Below, in pieces: positions 1-9,422 of a stretch of DNA of 64,000 bases; the stretch's first letter is position 1; every line of letters starts with the position of its first letter. The stretch lies in the NCBI RefSeq assembly GCF_000970305.1, contig NZ_CP009517.1, positions 3,286,001 through 3,350,000 on the forward strand, in the 5' to 3' direction. The stretch is from Methanosarcina barkeri 3 (GTDB lineage Archaea > Halobacteriota > Methanosarcinia > Methanosarcinales > Methanosarcinaceae). The position numbers and the translations under genes were made by a program. The notes beneath the pieces are model-generated. The model made no database searches and was not told where the DNA came from. It saw only the letters and a list, made by a program, of their open reading frames with translations.

Positions 1-146
1 AAACTAGTAATAAACAACTGAGAAGTTATGTACCTAACTGAGTATAGCGCTGTTTAATAACAAAATTACTCTTGGAAATATTTACTTAATACATATAAGA
101 AACTTTCTAAAAATTTTCAGTAATTATAAAATTATTAATATTAATA

Positions 147-183
<37 letters not shown>

Positions 184-405
184 GCGGTAGTGAAAAATTA
201 CTTAAAAGGCTTTTTAAATTTTGACGATAAATAATTGATTAAAATTATAAAAATTGAATGAATATCAAAAAATCCTAAATCTCGCATTTAATCTTTGAGT
301 TTTAATATCACATTTGCCTAAGGAAAATTTTTTCTCAATATTCAGTAAAAATAACATTAATGAGAAATTTGCACTAAATATTACTGATAAGTTAATTAGA
401 TAGTA

Positions 406-817
406 TTAACTGTTTGGAAAATTAGCTGGTTCTAATTTGAAAACATAAGTGTTAAATCCGTTTTTAGGAGTATACTCCCAATCAATTACTTTGAGCAATC
501 CAACATACTTCCACACTCTTTTTTCACGATCTTGTCTAAATCCATATACACTTCTTCCATCGTTTTGCGAATCAACAAGAGCTTTATTTGCAGCCGTTAA
601 TTTTTGATTTTTATTTACTCCTTCCCCATCATAGGAAAATGTGTTCTCACTAAATTCATCTGTGTAAGGACCAAGTTGCTTTTAGAACAAAATAATATGG
701 CCTACCATCTGTGAATTTCTCAAGTTGATTCCTTTTATTCCATAACCAAAATGAGTACCAAATCGATTCAATTTCTTCTTTTGCATATTCCTTGTTTAAT
801 GTTAAGTTAAAACTCAT
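406..817 (-). pseudogene. Frameshifted SRA/ScoMcrA-like domain gene
   Basis: Reading the minus strand from an ATG at 817 gives about 50 residues, ending in GRPYYFVLK, before a stop. Removing one A from the A4 run near 680-683 restores a frame that continues through LGPYTDEFSENTF and KLTAANKALVDSQNDGRS to a stop at 406-408, about 136 residues in all. The order of these motifs (GPYxDxFxxxxFxYxGEG, then NxALxxxxxxGRxxxxF, then YVG) resembles the SRA-like modified-DNA-binding domain found at the N terminus of ScoMcrA-type HNH restriction endonucleases. The family call is recalled, not searched. No nuclease domain follows, so this is a stand-alone or truncated domain inactivated by a single-base insertion, or a sequencing error in the A run. 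Confidence 0.5.
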
Positions 818-928
818 AATAAATTAGATGTGATTAGAATTTTTATACATTTTGATTGTTAAAATGTTATTAAAAACTACAACTTTAACTCTCATCTCCT
901 CCTTGATAGAGGGACATTTCCATTATTA

Positions 929-1146
929 GGGCTCTTCGCTATTTCGGATGGATTGAAAATAATTACTCAGTTAAATAGTAGCTAGGTCAAAAAGAGAAAC
1001 ATCAAGCTTGAGCATGATTTTCAACACCAAGTGTTTCTGGATATTGGATATGTTTCTGGATATTGGATATGTTTCTGGATATTGGATATATTACTTCAGT
1101 ATTTAGTAGATGAATGGAAGTTACCCACATAAAACAGCGAAGAGCC
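929..1146. mobile_element. Possible MITE / IS remnant with terminal inverted repeats
   Basis: The left end at 929-946 (GGGCTCTTCGCTATTTCGG) and the right end at 1130-1146 (AAAACAGCGAAGAGCC) are inverted copies matching at about 15 of 17 positions. They are about 218 bp apart. No complete ORF lies between them. This is the geometry of a miniature inverted-repeat element or of an IS that lost its transposase. I could not identify a clear target-site duplication. The interior holds a three-copy tandem repeat. Confidence 0.4.
1033..1089. repeat. 19-bp tandem repeat, 3 copies
   Basis: Three identical head-to-tail copies of GTTTCTGGATATTGGATAT start at 1033, 1052 and 1071. They lie inside the possible MITE. 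Confidence 0.9.
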
Positions 1147-1244
1147 AAAATTAAGGTCGAATTGCAGGAGTCTTGAGATTAAGGGATTGTAAACTACAAC
1201 CAGTAATATAAAGTAAATGTAGCTACACATCCCTTATCTCGGTC

Positions 1245-2840
1245 TTAATGAATTCGTTTTTTCAAAGTATAGAAAGCAAAAAGCCCAAAAATAGTTATAA
1301 ATAACCCAAATCCAGGACTCTTAGGTTCCTCTTCTGATTGGATACTATTCCTTGCTCCAGTGGAAAGGAGCTGTGAGCTAGATGATGACCCTTCCTTAAC
1401 TTTTATCGGTAGATTGAGTGTGTAATCCTCGGCATCTTCTGGATCACCATCAAAATAATAAATTACCCTGCCGTTGACATTAAAGTTTCCAACCTGATTG
1501 GACTTAATTCTTATTTCGATATCTTTTCCCTGTCCGGGCTCAAGCTCATAAGTAGTTGTATACTGGCCAGCTCCAGAATTAACAAATTCGGAGGATGTTA
1601 CACTCATTCCAGAAGGTGGAAGAAGAATCACCTGGATGCTCATGGTTGGTTTGGTGATCAAATTCACAGCAGATAGTCTGAGCAGAATGTCTTCTCCTAA
1701 AGTAACGTCTGTCTTTTCACCATACAATTGCACGCTAGCAGATGATTGTCCCTCATTATTATTTTCAGTTTTTTCTGTTTGTTTGGGCCTGAGATATTCT
1801 GTTTGTTTAGGCTTGGGATGTTCTGAACTAGAAGATCCAGAAGGGTTAGAACTTTTTTCATCAACAAATTCAGAAGGTTCACTTGTTTCATCCATTCTGG
1901 TTTCGGTCTTGTCAATTATAAACCCATTCGCAGTCCCTGAGCTGTCTGTTACAAGTTTTACCTTTAATGTATCCCCTGTATACCATTCTGTCCATAAATC
2001 CTGATAATTAACACCGTTATTCATTCCGTATGTTTTAAGCACATTATCATATTTATCATAAAGAATTAACTTATCGTAAACTTGAAAATTAATTCGCTGA
2101 TTTTGGGCAAGCTTAAGATATTCAAAATGTAGTCGTATCTGATCAGCACCAGGTTCGCTTATGGTCCAGGTATTCTTATAGTTGTTTGCATAAGGATGAT
2201 CAGACTCGGCTAAAGAGTCAGACTCAGCTAAAGAGTCAGACTCAGCTAAAGAGTCCTTAGAGGTGCTCGTATCTGTTCTGGTTTCGGTTTTGTCAATTAT
2301 AAACCCATTCGCAGTCCCTGAGCTGTCTGTTACAAGTTTTACCTTTAATGTATCCCCTGTATACCATTCTGTCCATAAATCCTGATAATTAACACCGTTA
2401 TTCATTCCGTATGTTTTAAGCACATTATCATATTTATCATAAAGAATTAACTTATCGTAAACTTGAAAATTAATTCGTTGATTTTGGGCAAGCTTAAGAT
2501 ATTCAAAGTGAAGTCGTATCTGGGCGGCACCTGGTTCACTTATAATCCACGTATCTTCAAAATTATTTGCATAAGGGTGATCAGACTCGGCTAATAATTT
2601 AGATCCAGTTAAAGAGTCCTGAGAAGTACTCGGATTTTGTCTGGTTTCTGCCTCAATATCTTCTGAAGTATCTATTTCTACATTGTTAGAGGTTTCTGTT
2701 TCGTTGCCATAAGAATAACCCGAATCTGTTAAAGTTTCAGATGAGGCACACGCGCTTATGACATTGCCTGTTAAAAAACAACCTATTAAGAGATACGTTG
2801 TTAAAACCCTTAAAACTCTTAAACTATCTCTCTCAGACAT
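1245..2840 (-). CDS. Secreted PGF-CTERM surface protein with duplicated CUB-like domain
   Basis: This 531-residue protein has a hydrophobic N-terminal signal (about residues 8-32). Two almost identical domains of about 100 residues follow (about 85-190 and 212-320), each starting SDHPYANN and ending GFIIDKTETR; they look like CUB-type beta-sandwiches. A serine-rich linker and a beta-sandwich domain of about 115 residues (about 372-490) come next. The C terminus has a PGF motif, a hydrophobic stretch and basic residues (KSPGFGLF...LKKRIH), a PGF-CTERM signal processed by archaeosortase in related archaea. The duplication is also visible in the DNA with a 381-bp offset (about 1895-2215 and 2276-2596), so it is recent. 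The linker contains a six-residue repeat (SLAESD) at about 2207-2257. AGGTGATAG just upstream supports the ATG at 2840. Probably cell-surface anchored; ligand unknown. Confidence 0.8.
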   Translation of the reverse strand: MSERDSLRVLRVLTTYLLIGCFLTGNVISACASSETLTDSGYSYGNETETSNNVEIDTSEDIEAETRQNPSTSQDSLTGSKLLAESDHPYANNFEDTWIISEPGAAQIRLHFEYLKLAQNQRINFQVYDKLILYDKYDNVLKTYGMNNGVNYQDLWTEWYTGDTLKVKLVTDSSGTANGFIIDKTETRTDTSTSKDSLAESDSLAESDSLAESDHPYANNYKNTWTISEPGADQIRLHFEYLKLAQNQRINFQVYDKLILYDKYDNVLKTYGMNNGVNYQDLWTEWYTGDTLKVKLVTDSSGTANGFIIDKTETRMDETSEPSEFVDEKSSNPSGSSSSEHPKPKQTEYLRPKQTEKTENNNEGQSSASVQLYGEKTDVTLGEDILLRLSAVNLITKPTMSIQVILLPPSGMSVTSSEFVNSGAGQYTTTYELEPGQGKDIEIRIKSNQVGNFNVNGRVIYYFDGDPEDAEDYTLNLPIKVKEGSSSSSQLLSTGARNSIQSEEEPKSPGFGLFITIFGLFAFYTLKKRIH

Positions 2841-3157
2841 TCTATCACCTATTATGTAACAATTATGTTATCAAAACACTTGTCGATTGATATTGATTTT
2901 GAGGAAACCGAGGGATCTGACAAATAACTGAAGGACAATTAAAAACGCAATAAGTCGCCGAAAATCTAAGAAAATCTGTTCACAGAGATTTGTCTATTAA
3001 ATTTATAAAGATGGCAATTTCTCATCTGGTAGGATTTTCAATATTTCACCTGGGTTTCAAACTCATTGGTTTTATTTTACAACTGGCTGGAGTCTTAAAA
3101 AGGGAAAATTCATGAATATTCCCTCTTTAAGCCATTTGAGCTCTATTTATTTTCGAA
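2841..3157. other. Intergenic leader of the 1245-2840 gene
   Basis: The 317-bp gap separates two surface-protein genes on the same strand. Apart from the AGGTGATAG ribosome binding site just before 2840 (minus strand), I see no gene or strong hairpin. Confidence 0.5.
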
Positions 3158-3889
3158 TTATCTTCTCCTAACAATATACACGCCTAGCAGCCCTATGCCT
3201 GCAATTATTGCTCCAAAGCCGGGGGTACTGAATGAACCTTGTCCTTTTGCTTCTACTCCAGAGTTCTCTTCAAGGTCAGGAGTTTCTGTGGAGTTCTTGG
3301 AAGGTTCCTTGACTGTAAAGGGATGAGAAAGGGAAATAGGACTATAATCGTCCTTTTTATCTCCAGGCCAGTAAAGACCTGTGAAATGTACAGTATAGCT
3401 ACCCACCTTTTCTCCTTTTATATTAATGTAAATTGTCCGGGAATTTCCTGGCGGTACTGAAAACATGCCATATACAACGCCAGCTGAGCCTGTCTGGCCA
3501 AAACCCTGTCCGTATACATGAATACCAGAGGGTACGCTGATCCTTGCATCCACATTCAAAGTCACGTCATTGAGGGATGGATTATCGATATAAAGTTCAA
3601 CAAGACCATCTTCGTTTTCAGTAATGACGTCGTTAACCGGTCGAAGGACTACAGTCGGGCCAATCCTGAATTTCTGTTCGACTGTAGTAGTTCCTTTTGT
3701 TTCTTCTACATTTTCAGTTACATTGACCAGGCATGATTCGTTTGTAGGTGTGGATCTATTGGTAGTTGAGACCTGAGATACCGATTGATTTTCGGTCGTG
3801 TTATTTCCCTGTGCCCCAGCGGTAACGCCCGTGAGAACAACTCCAAAAACAAGAATTGACATTAGCAGCATTGACAGATATTCTTTCAT
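3158..3889 (-). CDS. Secreted PGF-CTERM protein, sarcinarray-like beta-sandwich
   Basis: This 243-residue protein has a signal peptide (about 1-25), a Thr/Asn-rich segment, one beta-sandwich domain (about 75-190) related to the C-terminal domain of the neighbouring 531-residue protein, and a C-terminal PGF motif with a hydrophobic helix and arginines (STPGFGAI...VRRR). The shared domain and sorting signal suggest two paralogous cell-surface proteins. GAGGTGTAGAGG immediately precedes the ATG at 3889. Many N-x-S/T sequons suggest N-glycosylation. Substrate or partner unknown. Confidence 0.75.
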   Translation of the reverse strand: MKEYLSMLLMSILVFGVVLTGVTAGAQGNNTTENQSVSQVSTTNRSTPTNESCLVNVTENVEETKGTTTVEQKFRIGPTVVLRPVNDVITENEDGLVELYIDNPSLNDVTLNVDARISVPSGIHVYGQGFGQTGSAGVVYGMFSVPPGNSRTIYINIKGEKVGSYTVHFTGLYWPGDKKDDYSPISLSHPFTVKEPSKNSTETPDLEENSGVEAKGQGSFSTPGFGAIIAGIGLLGVYIVRRR

Positions 3890-4590
3890 CCTCTACACCT
3901 CTTCCAGGGTACTACCTGTAAAATTATTTTTATCAAAAAACAAACATAATATACACATATAAATCTGTATTGATAATACTTGTGATATTAATTTTAATAC
4001 TAAATTTTTTACTAAGTGTTGGGTAATTTCTATACAAGAAGATCTTTAAACAAGCAATATACCCGAAATAGGATTAAAAAGGCATTATCATCTCAATTCT
4101 AATAAATTGTCTTAGAATTCAAAATATTGATACAATTGAATAATAAGCAATGCTAGCTTTAAAATCCAGACCGTAATTATTCCGGAGTTCAGGTAAATAT
4201 ACCTTAAACTTGTAGCTCATCCATAGGACTTACGCATTAGATAAAAGTATTCAATTAAAATGCTAATTAGAGCCTAAATTGTAGAATAATCCTTATTTAG
4301 ATTTAAGTTCATTATTGTCTATTATCCAACTGTAGAAATTAGTTCTGCTTTGAGACAGTATTTGAGACGGTATGTTTGCCTACTTATTCTCAGCTTGATG
4401 AAATTTCAGAAAGCGACATAAATTTTAAGATATGAAGTAATATAAAAAAATAAACAATATCGGAGAAATTTTTAAATTACTATATAAAAACATAGAAGAA
4501 TTCCCTCCATTAAGACTACACCTTTAAATCTCATACCTTCCTTTTCTATCCTATAATATAACTCTTATAATTTTATTTGGTGACATTTTT
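3890..4590. other. Divergent intergenic region (701 bp)
   Basis: AT-rich region between divergent genes. The plus-strand gene at 4591 has GGTGA at 4580-4584 as ribosome binding site and an AT-rich TATA-like stretch near 4550-4562. No ORF, RNA gene or tandem array was seen in the rest. Confidence 0.5.
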
Positions 4591-7437
4591 ATGAAATGTA
4601 GGCTTTGCAAATATTATCCTGAAGATTTCGGGGAACTTACTGTTAACGTTTTGCATATGGATCTGGTATTTGATGTTTATGATGACAGGACGAATGTAAA
4701 GTCCATACTCAGGGTAAGGACAAAAGATGCTCCTATCGAGACACTGGAATTAAACTGCAGGGACCTTGAGATCAGGGCTGTGAGCTGCATACAGTACGAG
4801 GTTTCTTACAGATACCGGAAAGATGATGCAATTCTTGAGATTAATTTTAGGGAAGAGGTCCCTCCGCATACCGAAGTTACGGTCATTACGGATACGGTTT
4901 GCAGGCCGACTAAAAATATCCTTGAAGGGCTTTACTATGACGAAACGCCGGCAGGAGCTCCTCCTCAGCAGATTACGCAGTGCCAGCAGTGGGGGTTCCA
5001 GAGGATTGTGCCTTGTATTGACGATATGGCCGCAAAATGCACTTACAAGACTACCATAATTGCGGACTCGAGGTACACGAACCTTATTACGAATGGGGAT
5101 GTCGTGATTGAGAGGCATACGGTAAAACCCGGGCGAGATAAAATCGTATATGATAACTCGGTCACGCCGATGGCGACCTATCTCTTTTTCCTGGGAGTTG
5201 GGACTTATTCGACCTTTAAAAGGGAATTTGAGTATCCTGACGGAGGCACTTTCATGCTGGAACTGCTCGTGCCGCCAGCATCCGATGCAGCCGCAGCCGA
5301 AAAAGCGCTGGATATCCTGCATGATGCGGTTATGTGGGTTTACCTATTCACAGGGCCTGAGCAATTCGATGAGGATAAGCTGCCTGTCAGGAGAGAGCTC
5401 TGGGACCTTGTCCGCATGCGAGAGAAGATGAAATTTGAAGGAAAGCCAGAATCCGTTCTGGAAGAAGACTTTAAAAAGGTCAGGGAAAGGCTTGCAGAAC
5501 TTAACAAAACCATCAATCCCGGATACAGGTATACAGGCACCGTCTACAGGGAAATCGGCATGCAGAATTCGGACTTCGGAGGCATGGAAAATGTCGGGAA
5601 CACTACAATTACCACAAATCGTATAATGCCTTTCCCGCAGATGACAGATGCGGCTTATGAATATATGATTCGGGTAAAGGCGCACGAATATCACCACAAC
5701 CAGAACGGGTCTGAAGTCACAGGAAGAAGCCCGTTTGAAATCTGGCTGAACGAAGCCGTGACCGTCCATGTAGAAGAACAGCATCACGCCTTTTTCTTTG
5801 GCGAGGACTACAACAGGCTGGGCAGAGTGCTTGAACTGCTTGCTCCGGCTTCGGGAACTTTTGCCCTGGACTCTGGTGCAGCTTCCATGCCAATCATTCC
5901 TGAAGGCTTCAACGACCCAAATGACCTGATTACTGCAGTCACCTATGTAAAAGCCCCGGAATACGTGCGCATGGTCGAGTCTCTTATAGGGAAGGACACT
6001 TTTGTCAGGGGCCTGGACAGGTATTTCAAAAGGTTCAAACATTCCAATGCAGCCACCCAGGACTGGATGGAAGCCATGGAGGAAGAAAGCGGGCAGCCCT
6101 TAAAGGAGATGTCCGAAACCTGGCTGAGGCAGACAAAGTTCCCTGTAGTTGAGGTTTCAGCCGAATATGACCGGGATGCCAGGAAGTTTACATTCTTCCT
6201 CAAACAAAAATTCCCAGACAGCGGAAAACCCTGGGAATTCCCTTTCAGAGCAGCTCTTGTCGACGAAAACGGAAGCGACCTTGTAGAAATTATGGAAAGG
6301 GTGAGCGGGGAAAGCTCAGAGATTGTAATTGAAAACGTAGATATGCCAGCCTTCCTATCCCTTAATAGAGGTTATTCTTTCTATGGGAAGCTTGTATACA
6401 AAGCAAGCCATGACGAGCTCATGATGCAGGTAAGGAAGGACAGAGATATCATAGGCAGGTTTACGGCTTTCTATACCCTTGTTGACAGGGAAAAATTAAA
6501 GCTCCTTAAAAATCCCGAATCCAAGCCCTCTGAAAGCTTTATAGAACTTTACTACAGGCTTCTCAATGACCGGCAGCTTCTTGAAAAGGCAGGAGGTCAG
6601 TTCCTGACCATTTTTGAGTCCGTTGAGGATGAAGAGTTTGCCCACAGGTACCAGGAGCTTTACGAGGTAAGACAGAAACTCCTGAAAGCTGTTGCCAGGA
6701 AATATGTAAATTCCGTAATTTCCGCCTATCGTTTCTTTGAAGAAGCCTCGATTCCCAGGGACTCAACTCTTGAGGAGACGGCGAGAGTAATCAAGAACCG
6801 GCAGGCCAAAAACGTCTGTCTTGGCATCCTTGCAACCCTTGATACTGCTGAGATTCATGCAATGATAAAACAACAGTTCGAGACTGCAACCTGCGCAACG
6901 GATCGGCTGAGCGCATTTGCCGCATACCTGAACAGCTCGGCTCCAGATAAAATTGAAGTTCTGAGAGCCTTTGAAGCGGAGTCAAAGAAAAGCCTTGTTG
7001 CCTGGGAAGCCTTCCTTTCTGTAATAGGAAGCAACAGCAGCGTTGACGCAGTGGAACTTGTCAGAGAAATGGAAAGGTCAGATGCTTTCAGAATCGAGCA
7101 AACAAATGACCAGCGTGCTCTTTATGGAAGCTTTGCCCGCAACAGGAAAAAATCACTTCAGACCGAAGAAGGCAGGGCTCTTTTTGCAGAAATACTGAGA
7201 AAGCTGGCCCCTGTGAATGAGTACAGTACGGTCAACATGCTCAATGCCTTTGCAAACATAGACCAGATGGAGTCAAATTATTATATCCCGCTTGTAAAGA
7301 TCCTGGCAGACCTCCTCGGAGAACTTGACGCCCAGAAATACCCGAGTGTTTATAACAGGATTAGAAAACTCCTGCTTGGAGCTCCGAATGCTGTCAAAAC
7401 ATACAATATGGCACACGGAGAAATTCCGGGATTGTAA
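4591..7437 (+). CDS. M1 family zinc aminopeptidase
   Basis: This 948-residue protein removes N-terminal amino acids from peptides, most likely in the cytoplasm because no signal peptide is present. The exopeptidase motif appears as GGMEN at about residue 330. The zinc motif HEYHH lies at about 364-368, and the third zinc ligand is in WLNEA at about 387, matching the HExxH-x18-E pattern of M1 peptidases. The C-terminal half is helical, as in the ERAP1-like domain of this family. The N terminus starts MKCRLC, an unusual CxxC-type pair. GGTGA at 4580 supports the start. It is monocistronic, with a terminator hairpin directly downstream. Confidence 0.9.
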   Translation: MKCRLCKYYPEDFGELTVNVLHMDLVFDVYDDRTNVKSILRVRTKDAPIETLELNCRDLEIRAVSCIQYEVSYRYRKDDAILEINFREEVPPHTEVTVITDTVCRPTKNILEGLYYDETPAGAPPQQITQCQQWGFQRIVPCIDDMAAKCTYKTTIIADSRYTNLITNGDVVIERHTVKPGRDKIVYDNSVTPMATYLFFLGVGTYSTFKREFEYPDGGTFMLELLVPPASDAAAAEKALDILHDAVMWVYLFTGPEQFDEDKLPVRRELWDLVRMREKMKFEGKPESVLEEDFKKVRERLAELNKTINPGYRYTGTVYREIGMQNSDFGGMENVGNTTITTNRIMPFPQMTDAAYEYMIRVKAHEYHHNQNGSEVTGRSPFEIWLNEAVTVHVEEQHHAFFFGEDYNRLGRVLELLAPASGTFALDSGAASMPIIPEGFNDPNDLITAVTYVKAPEYVRMVESLIGKDTFVRGLDRYFKRFKHSNAATQDWMEAMEEESGQPLKEMSETWLRQTKFPVVEVSAEYDRDARKFTFFLKQKFPDSGKPWEFPFRAALVDENGSDLVEIMERVSGESSEIVIENVDMPAFLSLNRGYSFYGKLVYKASHDELMMQVRKDRDIIGRFTAFYTLVDREKLKLLKNPESKPSESFIELYYRLLNDRQLLEKAGGQFLTIFESVEDEEFAHRYQELYEVRQKLLKAVARKYVNSVISAYRFFEEASIPRDSTLEETARVIKNRQAKNVCLGILATLDTAEIHAMIKQQFETATCATDRLSAFAAYLNSSAPDKIEVLRAFEAESKKSLVAWEAFLSVIGSNSSVDAVELVREMERSDAFRIEQTNDQRALYGSFARNRKKSLQTEEGRALFAEILRKLAPVNEYSTVNMLNAFANIDQMESNYYIPLVKILADLLGELDAQKYPSVYNRIRKLLLGAPNAVKTYNMAHGEIPGL

Positions 7438-7481
7438 CCTGAATGCTGAGAAAAAGTAAACAAATACTGTAACTTTTTTGC

Positions 7482-7520
7482 TCCGGTGTGTTATCACCGG
7501 ATAAAATTTTTATTGGACTT
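7482..7520 (+). terminator. Terminator hairpin after the M1 peptidase gene
   Basis: TCCGGTG (7482-7488) pairs with CACCGGA (7495-7501) around a six-base loop, and a T-rich tract follows. It sits 45 bp after the stop codon. The rest of the gap to 7964 is AT-rich and I see no gene in it. Confidence 0.65.
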
Positions 7521-7964
7521 TAACTGAGTTATTATGTTTTACTCAGCGACTAAGTTGAGATTCAAACGTAATTTACAGGGAAGACATATTTTATAGCCCG
7601 CGAAGTTCGTTTGGGAAGTTTGTGGTACAGTAGCCTTTTTTCCTCATTTGAAACTATTAAGTTTTCTCTTCAGGCACAGATTTTTTGTTATGACCTACTT
7701 TCAGCAGCAAATATATTAAATATATTAATATATTTAATAAGAGACTGAGAAATCAAAATTGCACTGGCGTCCGTGCAAGCAGCGGATATTTGACAGAAAT
7801 AAAGCTTTTTTGAGCAACATGTCTTCGGGATAAAAGATATATTAAATAAAGAATATAGAAAGAATAGAATAAAAGTTCTGGACAAAGCTTTCAAAACTTT
7901 TTCTATGTAATATTAGACCCCTAATTTTTGAGATTGAGTTTATTCTAAAGCAGGTACTTTTGGA

Positions 7965-8306
7965 ATGGTAAGAATGGTACTTGAACTCACAAGTGTGATC
8001 TTGGAGATTTTTGTTAGATTCTTCGAACTTGTGAGTGCACTTCTTGTAGTATACGCAGGATTAAAGGCTGCAACTAAAATTCTACTTCTGGAAGCCTTCA
8101 AAAGACCCTACAGATATGAACAAATAAGGAGAGAGTTTACGAACAAAATACTCTTCACTCTCGAACTGTTAATAGTTGGTGATATAATCGTAACTGTAAG
8201 AAACCCTACAGCAGATGACCTGTTACTTGTTGGAGCTATTGTAGTAATCAGGACAGTTCTTGGCTACTTCCTGAGTAAAGAAGTTAAAGAGTATCACTTT
8301 GACTGA
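7965..8306 (+). CDS. DUF1622 family small membrane protein (copy 1)
   Basis: This 113-residue protein has three hydrophobic segments (about 8-35, 60-77, 84-103) and ends with SKEVKEYHFD. It fits the DUF1622 membrane protein family, whose function is not established. A near paralogue of identical length follows at 8452 with matching segments such as ILF-LE, RNPT-DL and the RTVLGYFLSKEVKEY block, so the pair arose by tandem duplication. The start could also be the internal ATG three codons later; the ribosome binding site is weak. Confidence 0.75.
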   Translation: MVRMVLELTSVILEIFVRFFELVSALLVVYAGLKAATKILLLEAFKRPYRYEQIRREFTNKILFTLELLIVGDIIVTVRNPTADDLLLVGAIVVIRTVLGYFLSKEVKEYHFD

Positions 8307-8330
8307 AAGTTGACTACAAGTTTAAGCAAA

Positions 8331-8436
8331 CTCCAGTAAGCTAATTCCAGTAAGCTAATTCCAGTAAGCTAATTCCAGTAAGCTAATTCCAGTAAGCTAA
8401 TTCCAGTAAGCTAATTCCAGTAAGCTAATTCCAGTA
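8331..8436. repeat. 14-bp minisatellite, about 7 copies
   Basis: CTAATTCCAGTAAG is repeated in perfect tandem from 8341, with partial copies on both sides. The array fills nearly the whole gap between the two DUF1622 genes and ends 15 bp before the next start codon. Confidence 0.95.
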
Positions 8437-8451
8437 TTTACTTCCTGGAGA

Positions 8452-8793
8452 GTGAAAAGGTTGTTGTCTGGATTGTTTAACAATTTCCTGCTCTATTTCG
8501 AATGGGTTTTCGAAGCAATAGGGACAACTATTATTATCTATGGAGGATTAAGGGCAACAATTCAGATTTTATTCTCTGAGGCACTAAAAAAGCCCCAGAA
8601 CCTCGCAACAATAAGGAAGGAACTTACGAATAGAATACTCTTCGGACTTGAGTTTTACATCGTAGTTGCTATTCTTGGAACCCTGAGAAATCCGACTATA
8701 CAGGATCTTACAGTACTTGGTACGATTGTACTTATCAGGACAGTTCTTGGTTATTTTCTCAGTAAAGAAGTAAAAGAATATCAGTTTGACTGA
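8452..8793 (+). CDS. DUF1622 family small membrane protein (copy 2)
   Basis: This 113-residue paralogue of the preceding gene has three membrane segments and a C terminus of the same type (SKEVKEYQFD). The only reasonable start is GTG at 8452, with CTGGAG directly upstream; spacing is tight, so a TTG at 8461 is an alternative. Function unknown. The spacer between the copies is a minisatellite. Confidence 0.7.
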   Translation: MKRLLSGLFNNFLLYFEWVFEAIGTTIIIYGGLRATIQILFSEALKKPQNLATIRKELTNRILFGLEFYIVVAILGTLRNPTIQDLTVLGTIVLIRTVLGYFLSKEVKEYQFD

Positions 8794-9422
8794 AGAAAAC
8801 TAGAATATGCAATAAAACTAGAATATGCAATTATTGACTTTTCTGAATATCATACTAACAAATTAACCTGCACTGAACATTATATTAACAAATTAGTCTG
8901 CAACAAATATTAGTTTCCCTGTTTCATGGAGAATGCTGACGAAAAAGAAAGAATCAAGATATTCCATATATGAATATGAGATTGTGGACGATATTTCATA
9001 TTTCTCCAGTAGTATTGTTAATCACAGGCAGACAAGTTTAAAGTGCTCACCTGGAAAAAAATAAAGTTTTTTTCTGATAAAATTTAAAGTTGTGGATATT
9101 AAAATATCATTTTTAGACATATTAATTTTAGCACCTGATTTTAAACCGGAATTCGCGGAATTATTGCAGAGGATTACTATCTGAAAACATAGTGGAAACA
9201 TAGCAAACTTACTGGAAATATTATAAATTTACTGGAAACATAACAAACTCAAAAACAGTAGAATTTAAAAGTAAGTAAAGTGTTAAGGATACAAAATATT
9301 ATTAAACTCTAATATTATACTAGTCCAAAATCCAGATTATGCTGCCTGAATTCGGGCTATCTAACATCAGTCAGGTATGAGTAAAACCTGGAATCCAAAA
9401 TATCAGAAACAGGAGAAATTTA
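8794..9422. other. Intergenic region with short direct repeats
   Basis: No gene was seen. It contains two copies of an 18-mer (AAAACTAGAATATGCAAT, about 8797-8832), two diverged copies of a 30-mer (about 8850-8905) and a 20-bp tandem array listed separately. AGGAG (about 9410) serves the next gene. Confidence 0.6.
9192..9251. repeat. 20-bp tandem repeat, 3 copies
   Basis: Three head-to-tail units start at 9192, 9212 and 9232 with the pattern CTGGAAACATARCAAACTTA. The middle copy is the most diverged. Confidence 0.8.
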
